From NCBI RefSeq assembly GCF_000755285.1, contig NZ_BBMK01000001.1, forward strand, positions 1-64,000: a DNA stretch of 64,000 nt. Direction: 5' to 3'. Source of the DNA: Nonlabens ulvanivorans (GTDB lineage: Bacteria; Bacteroidota; Bacteroidia; Flavobacteriales; Flavobacteriaceae). The position numbers and the translations under genes were made by a program. Below the pieces are notes generated by a model that ran no database searches, was not told the origin of the DNA, and saw only the letters and a program-made list of their open reading frames with translations. Below, in pieces: positions 28,183 through 37,470 of this stretch (its first letter is position 1; the number at the start of each line of letters is the position of its first letter).

Positions 28183-29409
28183 TTAAGCTGCTTTAACTTT
28201 TAAACGCTTCATTCTTTTCTTTACGTTACCTTGAACAACATAGTGATCAATTGTAGGCGCAAAAACATTCATTAATAAAATGGCAAGGAATACTCCTTCT
28301 GGATAAGCTGGATTGAACACGCGTATCATAATAGAAATAAACCCAATTAAGAAACCATAAATCCATTTCCCTTTATTAGTTTGTGAAGCAGTTACTGGAT
28401 CTGTCGCCATAAATACAGCACCAAAAAGGATGGAACCTATGATTAAGTGTTGCCAGAAAGGAACACTCATTAATCCATAAAATTTACTAGAATCTGTTAT
28501 GATCCCTGCATCAACTACACCGTTAAAAATCAATCCCATCACTAGTGCACCAACGACAGTGCTTAACATAATTCTCCAGCTTCCTATCTTAGTAAAGATT
28601 AAGAATAATGCTCCAATAATTATTAAAAATTTAGAAGTCTCACCAACTGATCCCGGTATTAATCCCCAGAACATATCCCAGTAATCGTAAGCAACTGTGC
28701 TATTTTGAGCATAAGATCCTAGAATCGTTTCTCCAGATATAGCATCCAGGTTACTTTGTCCAGCAGCAATCATTTGATCGCGTTCTACGGCACCATGCAC
28801 CCAAACCTTATCTCCAGACATCCATGTAGGATATGCAAAGAATAAGAATGCTCTAATAGTTAATGCAGGATTTAAGATATTCATTCCTGTACCACCAAAA
28901 ACCTCTTTACCTATTACTACACCAAAAATTACCGCTACTGCAAGCATCCATAACGGAATATCAACAGGAACTATCAATGGAACAAGCATACCTGTTACTA
29001 AATATCCTTCTTCAACCTCGTGACCTTTGATAACTGCAAATAAAAATTCTACTGCAAGACCTACTCCATAAGAAACAGCTACAAGTGGTAAAATTGTCCA
29101 GGCTCCAATCAGTAAGTTATCAATCGTCCAAAATGATGCTCCCAAGAACCCATTTGCACTTTCAATCATTCCTTGAGCAAGGTAGTGCTGGTAACCAGCA
29201 TTATACATACCGAATATTAAACATGGCACTAATGCCATAATTACCGTATTCATAGTACGCTTTAAATCATCTGCCGCTTTGATATGTGTCCCGTTGTGAG
29301 TCACTTCATTAGGCAAGTATAGAAAAGTATGGAGTGCATTAAATGCAGGCGCCATTTTCTTTCCTTTATACTTCTCTTTTAAGTCGTGTAATTTGCTTTT
29401 TAAACTCAT
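28183..29409 (-). CDS. nqrB: Na+-NQR subunit B
   Basis: Ten-helix, 408-aa membrane subunit that takes part in Na+ transfer and carries riboflavin and a covalent FMN. Seen: GTGMNILNPALTIRAFLFF and GLIPGSVGETSK. The stretch where ApbE attaches FMN reads DAISGETILGS, with SGET where I expect SGAT; the acceptor Thr remains. Its start overlaps the last base of nqrA. Confidence 0.95.
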   Translation of the reverse strand: MSLKSKLHDLKEKYKGKKMAPAFNALHTFLYLPNEVTHNGTHIKAADDLKRTMNTVIMALVPCLIFGMYNAGYQHYLAQGMIESANGFLGASFWTIDNLLIGAWTILPLVAVSYGVGLAVEFLFAVIKGHEVEEGYLVTGMLVPLIVPVDIPLWMLAVAVIFGVVIGKEVFGGTGMNILNPALTIRAFLFFAYPTWMSGDKVWVHGAVERDQMIAAGQSNLDAISGETILGSYAQNSTVAYDYWDMFWGLIPGSVGETSKFLIIIGALFLIFTKIGSWRIMLSTVVGALVMGLIFNGVVDAGIITDSSKFYGLMSVPFWQHLIIGSILFGAVFMATDPVTASQTNKGKWIYGFLIGFISIMIRVFNPAYPEGVFLAILLMNVFAPTIDHYVVQGNVKKRMKRLKVKAA

Positions 29410-30764
29410 TATCCTATTTCTTTAAGCATTAAGTCTAATCCTTCTCTAATTATCTTTTGGTGCGGTTGTTTAGACACACAAATAAATTCTGTTACCGCAA
29501 AATCCTCAGGTGCAACTTCATACATACCTAAAGCCTCCATTTCATCAAGATCTTTATACATACAAGCCTTCAAGATCTGCATAGGATAAATATCTAAAGG
29601 AAATACTTCTTCATAATTACCAGTAACCACAAATGCTCTGTGTTCACCGTTGGTATTAGTATCTAAGTCATATTTCTTCTTAGGATTTAACCATGAGAAG
29701 GTCAATGCTCTTGATGGAGAAATCTTATCAAAAACTGGTTTATTCCAACCAAATAATTCGTAATCATCTCCTTCTGGAATTACAGTTACAATGTCACTAT
29801 AATAATCTAGAACACCATCTTCACCTACCTGCTTACCAGAAAGAACGTTTCCAGAAATCACACGATGATTAGCCCCTTTTTCAATACCGTTTTTAAAAAT
29901 GAAGCTCTCTAGTGTAGAACCTATTTTTGTTTTAAAATATCTTGGCTTTTCTACAGAAGATCCTGCTAGCGCTACCACGCGTTCTGCATTAAACCTACCT
30001 GTTAAAAGTAACTCACCCATGATTGCTAAGTCCTGCGCTGCAATTGTAAAAACAGACTCACCTTTATTGATAGGATCAATCTTATTAATGAGAGTTCCCA
30101 CATTACCACTAGGGTGCGGTCCAGACACTTTATGAAGCTCAACTCCACTCAATCCACTAAAGATTGAATCAAAATCTTTCTTTACACCTACATGTACCTT
30201 ACCTTCTGTAAGCATCCCTAAGGCAGTAATAGCTGCTTGTATTTCTTTTTCTTTACCAGCAAGGGTGAAATCTAAATCTGCAGCAAGCGGTGCGCTAGCA
30301 TAACCCGAGATAAAAATAGCCTTAGGTGTAAGTGCAGGATTTGCAACTACGTCATAAGGACGTTGCTTTATAAATGCCCAACAACCAGATGCAAGCAAAT
30401 GATTCTTAACATCTTCAGCTTTTTTACCAGACAGATTGAATGCACCGTGATTCAAATAATCTTGGCTATCATCTGCTTTGATCTTAAAGGCATCGATACG
30501 TCTTTTAGGACCACGTTGCACTTCTACAATCTCACCTGATACTGGAGATACAAATTTCATTGACTCGATAGACTTGTTGTAAAACAAAGTCTCACCGGCT
30601 TTTACGCGAGTACCTTCTCTAGCTACTAGCTTTGGAATGATACTGTGAAAATCTTCAGGTCGTACATAATAAAAAGATGAAGCAGAAGCATTATCAAGCT
30701 CTTTTTGAGCAGCTCCTACTAACTTAATATCGAGACCTTTTTTAATTCTAATGTCTTTTGACAT
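29409..30764 (-). CDS. nqrA: Na+-NQR subunit A
   Basis: Cytoplasmic subunit of 451 aa, first gene of the operon. Seen: the start IRIKKGLDIKLVGAA, barrel-sandwich motif GTRVKAGETLFYNK, FVSPVSGEIVEVQRGPKR, and GPHPSGNVGTLINKIDP. No cofactor ligand is expected. A TAAATTTG box lies about 35 nt upstream on the same strand. Confidence 0.96.
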   Translation of the reverse strand: MSKDIRIKKGLDIKLVGAAQKELDNASASSFYYVRPEDFHSIIPKLVAREGTRVKAGETLFYNKSIESMKFVSPVSGEIVEVQRGPKRRIDAFKIKADDSQDYLNHGAFNLSGKKAEDVKNHLLASGCWAFIKQRPYDVVANPALTPKAIFISGYASAPLAADLDFTLAGKEKEIQAAITALGMLTEGKVHVGVKKDFDSIFSGLSGVELHKVSGPHPSGNVGTLINKIDPINKGESVFTIAAQDLAIMGELLLTGRFNAERVVALAGSSVEKPRYFKTKIGSTLESFIFKNGIEKGANHRVISGNVLSGKQVGEDGVLDYYSDIVTVIPEGDDYELFGWNKPVFDKISPSRALTFSWLNPKKKYDLDTNTNGEHRAFVVTGNYEEVFPLDIYPMQILKACMYKDLDEMEALGMYEVAPEDFAVTEFICVSKQPHQKIIREGLDLMLKEIG

Positions 30765-30797
30765 AGGATGATGGATTTAGTCCTTTTAAAAATCGTG

Positions 30798-30805
30798 CAA
30801 ATTTA
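30798..30805 (-). promoter_or_regulatory. Promoter -7 box TAnnTTTG (nqr operon)
   Basis: Minus-strand TAAATTTG about 34 nt before the nqrA start codon; matches the Bacteroidota -7 consensus. Confidence 0.6.
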
Positions 30806-30884
30806 CGCGATAATGCGCAGATTATTGGATGCTGATTTTATTTAGAATTATTCTTAATAGGATAACTCCAAAAGTTTGGCATCG

Positions 30885-30896
30885 CTTTCGCGAAAG
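30885..30896. repeat. Iterated palindrome, copy 11 (12-bp core)
   Basis: CTTTCGCGAAAG, shorter than the others, in the divergent gap between nqrA and the T9SS plug gene, about 80 nt upstream of the nqr promoter box. Confidence 0.8.
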
Positions 30897-30947
30897 TATT
30901 AACAACATACACAATAAACCGTATATTTATAACGTATTTAACCATCT

Positions 30948-32204
30948 ATGAAGTCGTTTTTTATTTTAGTCTTTACAACATTATCAGTTGTATTTATCGC
31001 TCAATCACAAACTCTGGAGGATCTTGTTAATGATCCAGACTACATTAAGTCTGTAACCTTCAACAAAGACCCAGAATATATGCTTCCTGTTTTTCAAATG
31101 GGAGAACCGGTAGCCATAGAATTTGATGACGTGATTGGTGATGAAGCAGATTATTACTATCAATTTGAGCACTATGATTATAACTGGCAACCTAGTCGGC
31201 TCTTTAAAAATGAATTTTTAGACGGTATTGATGACATGCGCATCTTTAATTACCGCAATTCTTTTACTACTCTACAGTCATTCTCTCATTACACTTTATC
31301 GATACCTAATCAATTTACACGTGGTTTTAAAGTAAGTGGGAATTATATGATTCACATTTACAATGATAAAAGAGAACTTGTTTTTTCTAGAAAATTCATG
31401 ATTATGGAAGAAAAAGCTCAAGTAGGTGTAGAAATTAAAAGAGCAAGAGATATTAAATATATTAACACTCAACAAAGAGTTCAATACACGGTAGACTCTC
31501 AAGAAATTAATTTCATAAACCCTGCTGACAATCTAAAAACAGTAATTATTCAAAATTCGGATATTCAGACCGCTCTCTATGACATTAAACCACAATTTAA
31601 TCTAGGAAATAGACAGGAATACAGGTACGATACAGAAACCTCTTTCTGGGCAGGAAACGAATATTTAAATTTTGAAAATAGAGACTTTAGGTCTCCTAAC
31701 CAGAATATAGATTATGTGCGCAAGAAAGATTTATATGAAGCATATCTATTTGTGCACAAACCTCGTTACGGCAATGAATATACTTTTTTCCCAGATATTA
31801 ATGGAAACTATCTAGTGACCACATTAGATAACGAAGATAACGCTGTTCAAGCAGAATATGTAAACATCCACTTCTCACTTTTACCAGCTTTTAATCTACC
31901 ACCAGATGCCAGTATTTATGTGATGGGAAATTATAATGCATTTCAATTACAACCCGAAAATCAACTTATCTACAACGAGAAAAGAGGTATGTACGAAGCC
32001 ACTATTCTTTTAAAACAAGGTTTCTATAACTATAGATATACAGTGGTGTACGATAACGGAGAACAGGATCCTGGATTTATATCTGGCAACCTCTGGCAAA
32101 CAGAAAACATCTACACTGTTTTGGCCTATTATCGTGAACCAGGTGGTCGTTATGATCGATTAATAGGTCAAGGCGCAGGAAGTAGTGAGGATATTAGGAA
32201 TTAG
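30948..32204 (+). CDS. Type IX secretion system plug protein (DUF5103)
   Basis: A 418-aa secreted protein (signal peptide ending AQSQ) of the family first called DUF5103 and now named for the T9SS plug, which seals the SprA translocon from the periplasm. Seen: SVTFNKDPEYMLPVFQMGE, DYNWQPSRLFKNEFLDGID, IPNQFTRGFKVSGNY near the middle, and the C-terminal FYNYRYTVVYDNGEQD with an embedded carbohydrate-module-like fold. No other T9SS gene is adjacent. Name rests on family recognition. Confidence 0.85.
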   Translation: MKSFFILVFTTLSVVFIAQSQTLEDLVNDPDYIKSVTFNKDPEYMLPVFQMGEPVAIEFDDVIGDEADYYYQFEHYDYNWQPSRLFKNEFLDGIDDMRIFNYRNSFTTLQSFSHYTLSIPNQFTRGFKVSGNYMIHIYNDKRELVFSRKFMIMEEKAQVGVEIKRARDIKYINTQQRVQYTVDSQEINFINPADNLKTVIIQNSDIQTALYDIKPQFNLGNRQEYRYDTETSFWAGNEYLNFENRDFRSPNQNIDYVRKKDLYEAYLFVHKPRYGNEYTFFPDINGNYLVTTLDNEDNAVQAEYVNIHFSLLPAFNLPPDASIYVMGNYNAFQLQPENQLIYNEKRGMYEATILLKQGFYNYRYTVVYDNGEQDPGFISGNLWQTENIYTVLAYYREPGGRYDRLIGQGAGSSEDIRN

Positions 32205-32231
32205 ATATCTTTACATCCACCAACTAACCTT

Positions 32232-33380
32232 ATGAAACCAACCGTACGATCCCTTGCAAAATACAGAGGAAATCAATGTCTTAATTGCCAGACACCACTA
32301 GACATTGTCGATAAGTACTGCCACCAATGTGGTCAACTCAATACCACTAAGCGACTGGCTTTAAAAGATTTTTTCACTGAGTTCTTTGCAAATTTTATCG
32401 CATACGACTCTAGAGTATGGCGCACAATAACACATATTCTCATAAAACCAGGTTATGTAACGGAACAATATTGCGAAGGAAAACGTATCCAATACGCAAA
32501 CCCGTTTCGATTTTTTCTAACGGTAAGCATTGTCTTTTTCTTAATGCTACAAGTGGCCTTACAATTCTCAGATAACTCTGATATTAAGATCTCTCCTCAA
32601 CAAGCAAACGCAGGTATATTTAATGTCTCCCTAGACAGCACAATAACTGATCGCAAAGAGGTCATAGACGCTATGAGAAAACAACAAGATAGCCTTGGGA
32701 AAGATCAAAATGTATTTCAAAAAATGGCTATAGAAAAAACCATAGAAGCTTTAGAAAAAGACACTCTTGCACTATCATTAGGAAAAGAACACTTAACTCA
32801 ACAAGAAATAGATCGGTCAAATTTCTTAAAAGCATACTTTGAACAAGTGGAAGATTATGGAGATTATCAAAGGAGCCACCCTAATTCCTCTATTGAAGAT
32901 GCTTTAAAGAACTTAGGCCACAGGATCGATTCTAAAAACATATCTCGTTTCAAAAAAGCTAAAAAACTGAATGCTTATCAAGCTAATCCGGTTGAAATGA
33001 TCAATGTCATTTTACCTAAAATACCTCTATTCTTATTTTTCTTTGCTCCAGTAATGAGTTTGTTTTTTTGGCTGGTATACGCTCGTGGTAAGTGGAACTA
33101 TATGGAGCATATGGTTTTCAACTTTCATCTTCTCACTTTTGTATTCCTCATGCTATACTTAATTATTGCAGAAAAGTCTTTAACAGGCACCAGCTTTATT
33201 GCTGGACTATTTCTGTTAATCATAGGACCTCTTTATTTATATAAAGCCTTGCGTAAATTTTATAAACAAGGTAGATTTAAGACAATTTTAAAATTCTTAT
33301 TTATAAATTTTGTATTTTTCGTATTGTTATCCATAAGTAGTACCTTGTTCATGGCAGGTAGTATTTATTTAAGTGTTTAA
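32232..33380 (+). CDS. DUF3667 membrane protein
   Basis: A 382-aa protein with an N-terminal zinc ribbon (CLNCQTP then YCHQCGQ), the DUF3667 block DSRVWRTITHILIKPGYVT and GKRIQYANPFRFFL, one helix after it, a charged soluble segment (about 110-240), and three or four C-terminal helices. Function is unknown. It lies 27 nt after the plug gene and 3 nt before apaG, so co-transcription is likely. Confidence 0.85.
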   Translation: MKPTVRSLAKYRGNQCLNCQTPLDIVDKYCHQCGQLNTTKRLALKDFFTEFFANFIAYDSRVWRTITHILIKPGYVTEQYCEGKRIQYANPFRFFLTVSIVFFLMLQVALQFSDNSDIKISPQQANAGIFNVSLDSTITDRKEVIDAMRKQQDSLGKDQNVFQKMAIEKTIEALEKDTLALSLGKEHLTQQEIDRSNFLKAYFEQVEDYGDYQRSHPNSSIEDALKNLGHRIDSKNISRFKKAKKLNAYQANPVEMINVILPKIPLFLFFFAPVMSLFFWLVYARGKWNYMEHMVFNFHLLTFVFLMLYLIIAEKSLTGTSFIAGLFLLIIGPLYLYKALRKFYKQGRFKTILKFLFINFVFFVLLSISSTLFMAGSIYLSV

Positions 33381-33383
33381 TTT

Positions 33384-33769
33384 ATGATTCAACAAGTTAC
33401 AAGAGGAATTAAAATCTCTGTACAGACCAGTTTTGAAGGCACATTTTATAAAAATTATAAGATGCACTTTGCTTTTGGCTACGTCATAACTATTGAGAAT
33501 CAAAGTAAAAACTCTGTTCAACTCACCTCTCGCCACTGGAAGATTAAGGACAGCTCAGTAAAACAGAACATGTTGATGGTGAAGGCGTCATAGGAAAAAA
33601 ACCTGTTATTAAATCAGGTGAATCACATACTTATCAGAGTGGTTGCTTACTTTCTTCTCCGTTTGGCAATATGAGTGGCTATTATTCCATGGTTGATTTC
33701 ACCACGACAAAGAAGTTTGGCGTTGTGATACCTGCATTTAAACTTAGTGCTCCATTTGCGCTTAATTAA
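33384..33769 (+). CDS. apaG: ApaG domain protein (one frameshift)
   Basis: Small fibronectin-like ApaG protein, about 128 aa after repair. Seen: VTRGIKISVQTSFEG, FGYVITIENQS, QLTSRHWKIKD, then VDGEGVIGKKPVIKSGE and SPFGNMSGYYSMVD. One base is missing near 33550, between DSSV and TEHVDGEG. ApaG has been linked to Co2+ tolerance and is widespread; its biochemical role is unclear. Confidence 0.88.
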
Positions 33770-33774
33770 TCTTT

Positions 33775-33798
33775 ATTACGCTTTCGCGAAAGCGTAAT
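33775..33798. repeat. Iterated palindrome, copy 12 (24 bp)
   Basis: Perfect 24-bp palindrome identical to the copy in the nqr operon, with ATTAC/GTAAT flanks, directly after the apaG stop codon. No T-run follows it. Confidence 0.92.
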
Positions 33799-33902
33799 TA
33801 CACATCTCTCTTACTAGATTAAGAATTCTTTAGGTTATAATACAGCCATAAAGCAAGCTATTATTTGTAATTTCACGCCGAAATTAAAAAATAAATTACA
33901 TC

Positions 33903-35531
33903 ATGGGAAAAGGATTTTTCAAAGTCCCAGTTGCTGTAAATGAGCCTATTAAAACTTATGCTCCAGGAACTGTAGAAAGAGATCAAGTGTTAGCAGCTTA
34001 CAAAGAATTGTGGAATGCAAACACAGAAGTACCGCTATATATTAATGGAAAAGAAGTTAAAACTGGCGATACCGCAGCTATAAGACCACCACATGATCAC
34101 CAACATATTGTAGGTAATTATCATAGAGGTGGAAAGAAAGAAGTACAAGAAGCAATTGCAACAGCCATAGAGGCACGTAAAACGTGGTCACAACTACCGT
34201 GGGAACAACGAGCTGGTATCTTCTTAAAAGCTGCAGAGCTTATTGCAGGACCATATAGAGCACGTATCAACGCGGCTACTATGATCAATCAGTCTAAAAC
34301 AATTTTTCAGGCTGAAATTGACGCAGCTTGTGAATTGATAGATTTCTTGAGATTTAATGTTCAATACATGACAGAAATCTATGCAGAGCAACCAGAATCT
34401 ACATCTGGAGCATGGAATAGATTAGAATACAGACCCTTAGAAGGATTTGTATACTGTATATCTCCGTTTAACTTTACCGCTATAGCAGGTAATTTACCAG
34501 CAAGTGCTGCCTTAATGGGTAACGTTTGTGTATGGAAACCTAGTGACCACCAGATGTTAAGTGCTCAAGTAATTGTTGAAATTTTTAGAGAAGCTGGTGT
34601 ACCTGATGGTGTTATCAACATGGTAAATGCAGATCCTGTTATGATGACTGATGAAGTAATGACGCATCCTGATTTTTCTGGTGTTCACTTTACCGGTTCA
34701 ACTTCTGTATTTAGAAGCTTATGGACTAAAGTTGGAGAAAATATTAATAACTACAAGACATACCCTAAAATTGTAGGTGAAACTGGTGGTAAAGACTTTA
34801 TCGTAGCTCACAGTAGCGCTGTACCTGCACAAGTTGCAACAGCCATAGTAAGAGGCGCGTTTGAATTCCAAGGTCAGAAATGTAGTGCAGCTTCTCGTGC
34901 TTATATACCGCAAAGTATGTGGCCAGAAGTTGAAAAACTAATTAGAACTGACGTTGATAGTTTTAAAATGGGATCTCCAGAAAACATGAGCAACTTTATT
35001 ACTGCTGTGATTCACGAAGGCTCTTTTGATAAACTTGCTAAGTATATCGACGGTGCAAAAAGCGATTCTAATGCAGATGTGGTTATAGGTGGTAATTATG
35101 ATAAATCTAAAGGATGGTTTATAGACCCTACAGTTATCGTTACTACAGACCCTAAATATGTTACTATGGAGACTGAACTATTTGGTCCTGTAATTACTAT
35201 TTATGTGTATGAAGATGATCAATATGCTGAAATGCTGAAGTTAGTTGATGAAACTAGTGAATATGCATTAACTGGTGCTATTCTAGGTCAAGATCGCTAT
35301 GCAGTATCTCAAGCAACTACAGCGTTAGAAAACTGCGCTGGTAACTTCTACATCAATGATAAATGTACTGGAGCAGTAGTAGGACAACAACCTTTTGGTG
35401 GTGCTCGTGCTTCTGGAACTAATGATAAGGCTGGTTCTAAATTGAACTTACTTAGATGGGTTTCTCCACGTATGATTAAAGAAACATTTGTAACTCCTAC
35501 AGATTACAGATACCCTTTCTTAGGAGAGTAA
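33903..35531 (+). CDS. pruA: L-glutamate gamma-semialdehyde dehydrogenase
   Basis: 1-pyrroline-5-carboxylate dehydrogenase (EC 1.2.1.88), second step of proline breakdown, 542 aa. Seen: FVYCISPFNFTAIAGNLP, WKPSDHQMLSAQV, HFTGSTSVFRSLW, GETGGKDFIVAH and the catalytic Cys in FEFQGQKCSAASRAY, then QPFGGARASGTNDKAG. Length fits the stand-alone type; no proline dehydrogenase domain is present or adjacent. It is followed by a strong terminator. Confidence 0.95.
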   Translation: MGKGFFKVPVAVNEPIKTYAPGTVERDQVLAAYKELWNANTEVPLYINGKEVKTGDTAAIRPPHDHQHIVGNYHRGGKKEVQEAIATAIEARKTWSQLPWEQRAGIFLKAAELIAGPYRARINAATMINQSKTIFQAEIDAACELIDFLRFNVQYMTEIYAEQPESTSGAWNRLEYRPLEGFVYCISPFNFTAIAGNLPASAALMGNVCVWKPSDHQMLSAQVIVEIFREAGVPDGVINMVNADPVMMTDEVMTHPDFSGVHFTGSTSVFRSLWTKVGENINNYKTYPKIVGETGGKDFIVAHSSAVPAQVATAIVRGAFEFQGQKCSAASRAYIPQSMWPEVEKLIRTDVDSFKMGSPENMSNFITAVIHEGSFDKLAKYIDGAKSDSNADVVIGGNYDKSKGWFIDPTVIVTTDPKYVTMETELFGPVITIYVYEDDQYAEMLKLVDETSEYALTGAILGQDRYAVSQATTALENCAGNFYINDKCTGAVVGQQPFGGARASGTNDKAGSKLNLLRWVSPRMIKETFVTPTDYRYPFLGE

Positions 35532-35552
35532 TTTATCTCTCTACAAAATAAC

Positions 35553-35589
35553 AAAAGCCGTTATCATTACTTTGATAACGGCTTTTTTT
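35553..35589 (+). terminator. Rho-independent terminator (pruA)
   Basis: Perfect 14-bp stem AAAAGCCGTTATCA/TGATAACGGCTTTT with a 6-nt loop and a T-run. Confidence 0.92.
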
Positions 35590-35696
35590 AGTATGATCTG
35601 CCCTATTTGACATGCAAAACTCCGCATCATTTATTTACTTACTACCACTATACTCTAAAGTTTCTTAATTATACCTATATCAAAAAATATGGGCAT

Positions 35697-35726
35697 AAAA
35701 AAAGCGCTCTTTGAAGAGCGCTTTTG
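35697..35726 (-). terminator. Terminator of the Omp28-related gene
   Basis: Stem AAAAGCGCTCTT/AAGAGCGCTTTT with a 1-2 nt loop; on the minus strand a T-run follows. The 216-bp gap 35532-35747 otherwise shows nothing. Confidence 0.85.
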
Positions 35727-35747
35727 TCTTTTATATAATACTTTATA

Positions 35748-36785
35748 CTAGTCAAAATCTTTATTAGATCCAACTGTAGCCTTTTGTACGTTAACAACCT
35801 CACCAGTTGCATCTACAACAAATGCTACAACATCCCAATCAGTGGAATTTGCAGAAGCACTGGCCGTTAAATCAACACTATAAACTCCACCACCTACTTG
35901 CTGATCAGCTGGGATAGCATCTCCAAAAATATCTGTAAAAGAAGCTCTTAAGATATCATTATGAACAAAGTTAGGAATCGAACTTCCTCCACCAAAATTA
36001 CTTGTGTAGTTAGTTTGTGCAGCAACAAGTCCGTTCTCTAGAAGTACTACAACTAATTTCATACCTGTTTGATCTAAATCAAAACCAACTTTTACAGTTG
36101 CATTAACAGTAGATCCAGATACAGAAGAGTTGATAGCAAGACCTACTGGCTTAACTGTATTTAACAATTGCATAGGTTGACTTACATTCATTGCATCACC
36201 ACTAACAGATGCCCAACGAGCATCTCTATTAAGAATCCCTGTAGGGAATCCTGTTACACCAAATTGAGATCTCATCTGAGCCTCTAAAGGAAATGACATA
36301 GCATCACCATTATGCACAGCAACAGCGATAACATCCTCACCACCAGACATGTTGTGCACATCTATAATTCCCTGAGAAATACGTGGACACCATCCACACC
36401 AAGCTCCTGTGTAATCTTCAATCAAGGCTTTAGTTGAATAAGATGGATTGATAACATTCACGCTTACTGTATTTGAAGTATCACTACCTAAAGTTGCTTG
36501 AACACTCTTAGTTCCCACACCTGTTAAAATAGCTGAAGTCCCAGTAATAGGCGTTCCATCAACTGTAATAACAGCTTGAGAGCTTACTATTGCACCAGAG
36601 GCATCTCTTACGGTAAAGTTTACTAAAGTATTATCATAAACCCTAGTCTTACTCGACTCTAAAGTTACACCATTGGTACCACCACCGCCAGTTCCACCGC
36701 CATCGTCTGTTGAATTTGAAGAACATGATGTTATTCCCACTGCTAGGAACAATATCATCATTTTTAAAAAGTTTGCTGTTTTCAT
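35748..36785 (-). CDS. Omp28-related lipoprotein with thioredoxin-like site
   Basis: A 345-aa predicted surface lipoprotein: lipobox ITSC followed by a Ser, Asp and Gly rich tether, an Ig-like domain (about 40-115), then an Omp28-type domain that begins with a thioredoxin-like motif, IEDYTGAWCGWCPR (CxxC), and FGVTGFPTGILNRD with the cis-Pro. It may take part in extracytoplasmic thiol chemistry or fibril formation as proposed for Omp28 of Porphyromonas. It is divergent from a TlpA-like gene. Confidence 0.82.
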   Translation of the reverse strand: MKTANFLKMMILFLAVGITSCSSNSTDDGGGTGGGGTNGVTLESSKTRVYDNTLVNFTVRDASGAIVSSQAVITVDGTPITGTSAILTGVGTKSVQATLGSDTSNTVSVNVINPSYSTKALIEDYTGAWCGWCPRISQGIIDVHNMSGGEDVIAVAVHNGDAMSFPLEAQMRSQFGVTGFPTGILNRDARWASVSGDAMNVSQPMQLLNTVKPVGLAINSSVSGSTVNATVKVGFDLDQTGMKLVVVLLENGLVAAQTNYTSNFGGGSSIPNFVHNDILRASFTDIFGDAIPADQQVGGGVYSVDLTASASANSTDWDVVAFVVDATGEVVNVQKATVGSNKDFD

Positions 36786-36952
36786 TGGTTTGTTATTTAC
36801 ATTAATTTATGGAAGTCCAAATATAACGTTTTCATAATATTATCCTAATTTATGTTAAGAAATCTGTAAATAATGTAGATAGAAAAGACGCTTTGGCACG
36901 ATAGTTACTTATATTCTTTATATCATTGTAAACCTTAACTACACTTATAATT

Positions 36953-37431
36953 ATGAAAAATTTATTAATTATTGCCGTCATTTTTAATTTCGCTTTTGCG
37001 AAAGCTCAAACATCACTACCTGAAATCACCTTAAAAAACCTTGATGGAAAGGAAGTATCACTAACCTCTATCAGTGAAAACAAAACCGTAGTTGTTTCCT
37101 TATGGGCACTTGGTGTGTACCTTGTATTAGAGAACTAGACACTATTGCAGACGTTTATGAGGACATGCAAGAAGAAATTAATTTTGAATTAATTGCTATA
37201 TCAGTAGACGACTCTCGTTCTACACGTAGAGTTAAACCAGCAGTAATGGGTAAAGGATGGGAATACACAGTTTTACTAGACCCTAATAATGATGTAAGAA
37301 GACATTTAGGAAATCCTAATGTACCACTTACCTTAATTATTAAAAATGGTGTTATTGTTTATCGTCACTCTAGCTTTACTCCTGGTGCTGAAGATGAATT
37401 ATTTGATAAGTTCAAAGAACTTGCAGGATAA
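36953..37431 (+). CDS. TlpA-like thioredoxin (one frameshift)
   Basis: Periplasmic thioredoxin-family protein, about 159 aa after repair. The signal peptide ends FAFAKAQ; part of it is encoded by a one-mismatch palindrome. The domain shows LPEITLKNLDGKEVSL, the active site WATWCVPCIREL and the cis-Pro in NPNVPLTLIIKNG. One A is missing near 37107, just in the active-site codons, so the raw reading frame loses the CxxC. It runs with the DUF6029 gene 40 nt downstream. Confidence 0.88.
36991..37005. repeat. Iterated palindrome, imperfect copy 13
   Basis: CGCTTTTGCGAAAGC, one mismatch, in the signal-peptide codons of the TlpA-like gene (AFAKA). Confidence 0.65.
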
Positions 37432-37470
37432 AACAACTTAAACAGCCATAAATAACCAACAAAATTCACA

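Noticed and set aside
24660-30135. Several plus-strand ORFs of 60-140 codons opposite the nqr genes
   Set aside because: They are antisense shadows of well-conserved proteins, rich in Ile, Asn and Cys, with no promoter or homologous motif.
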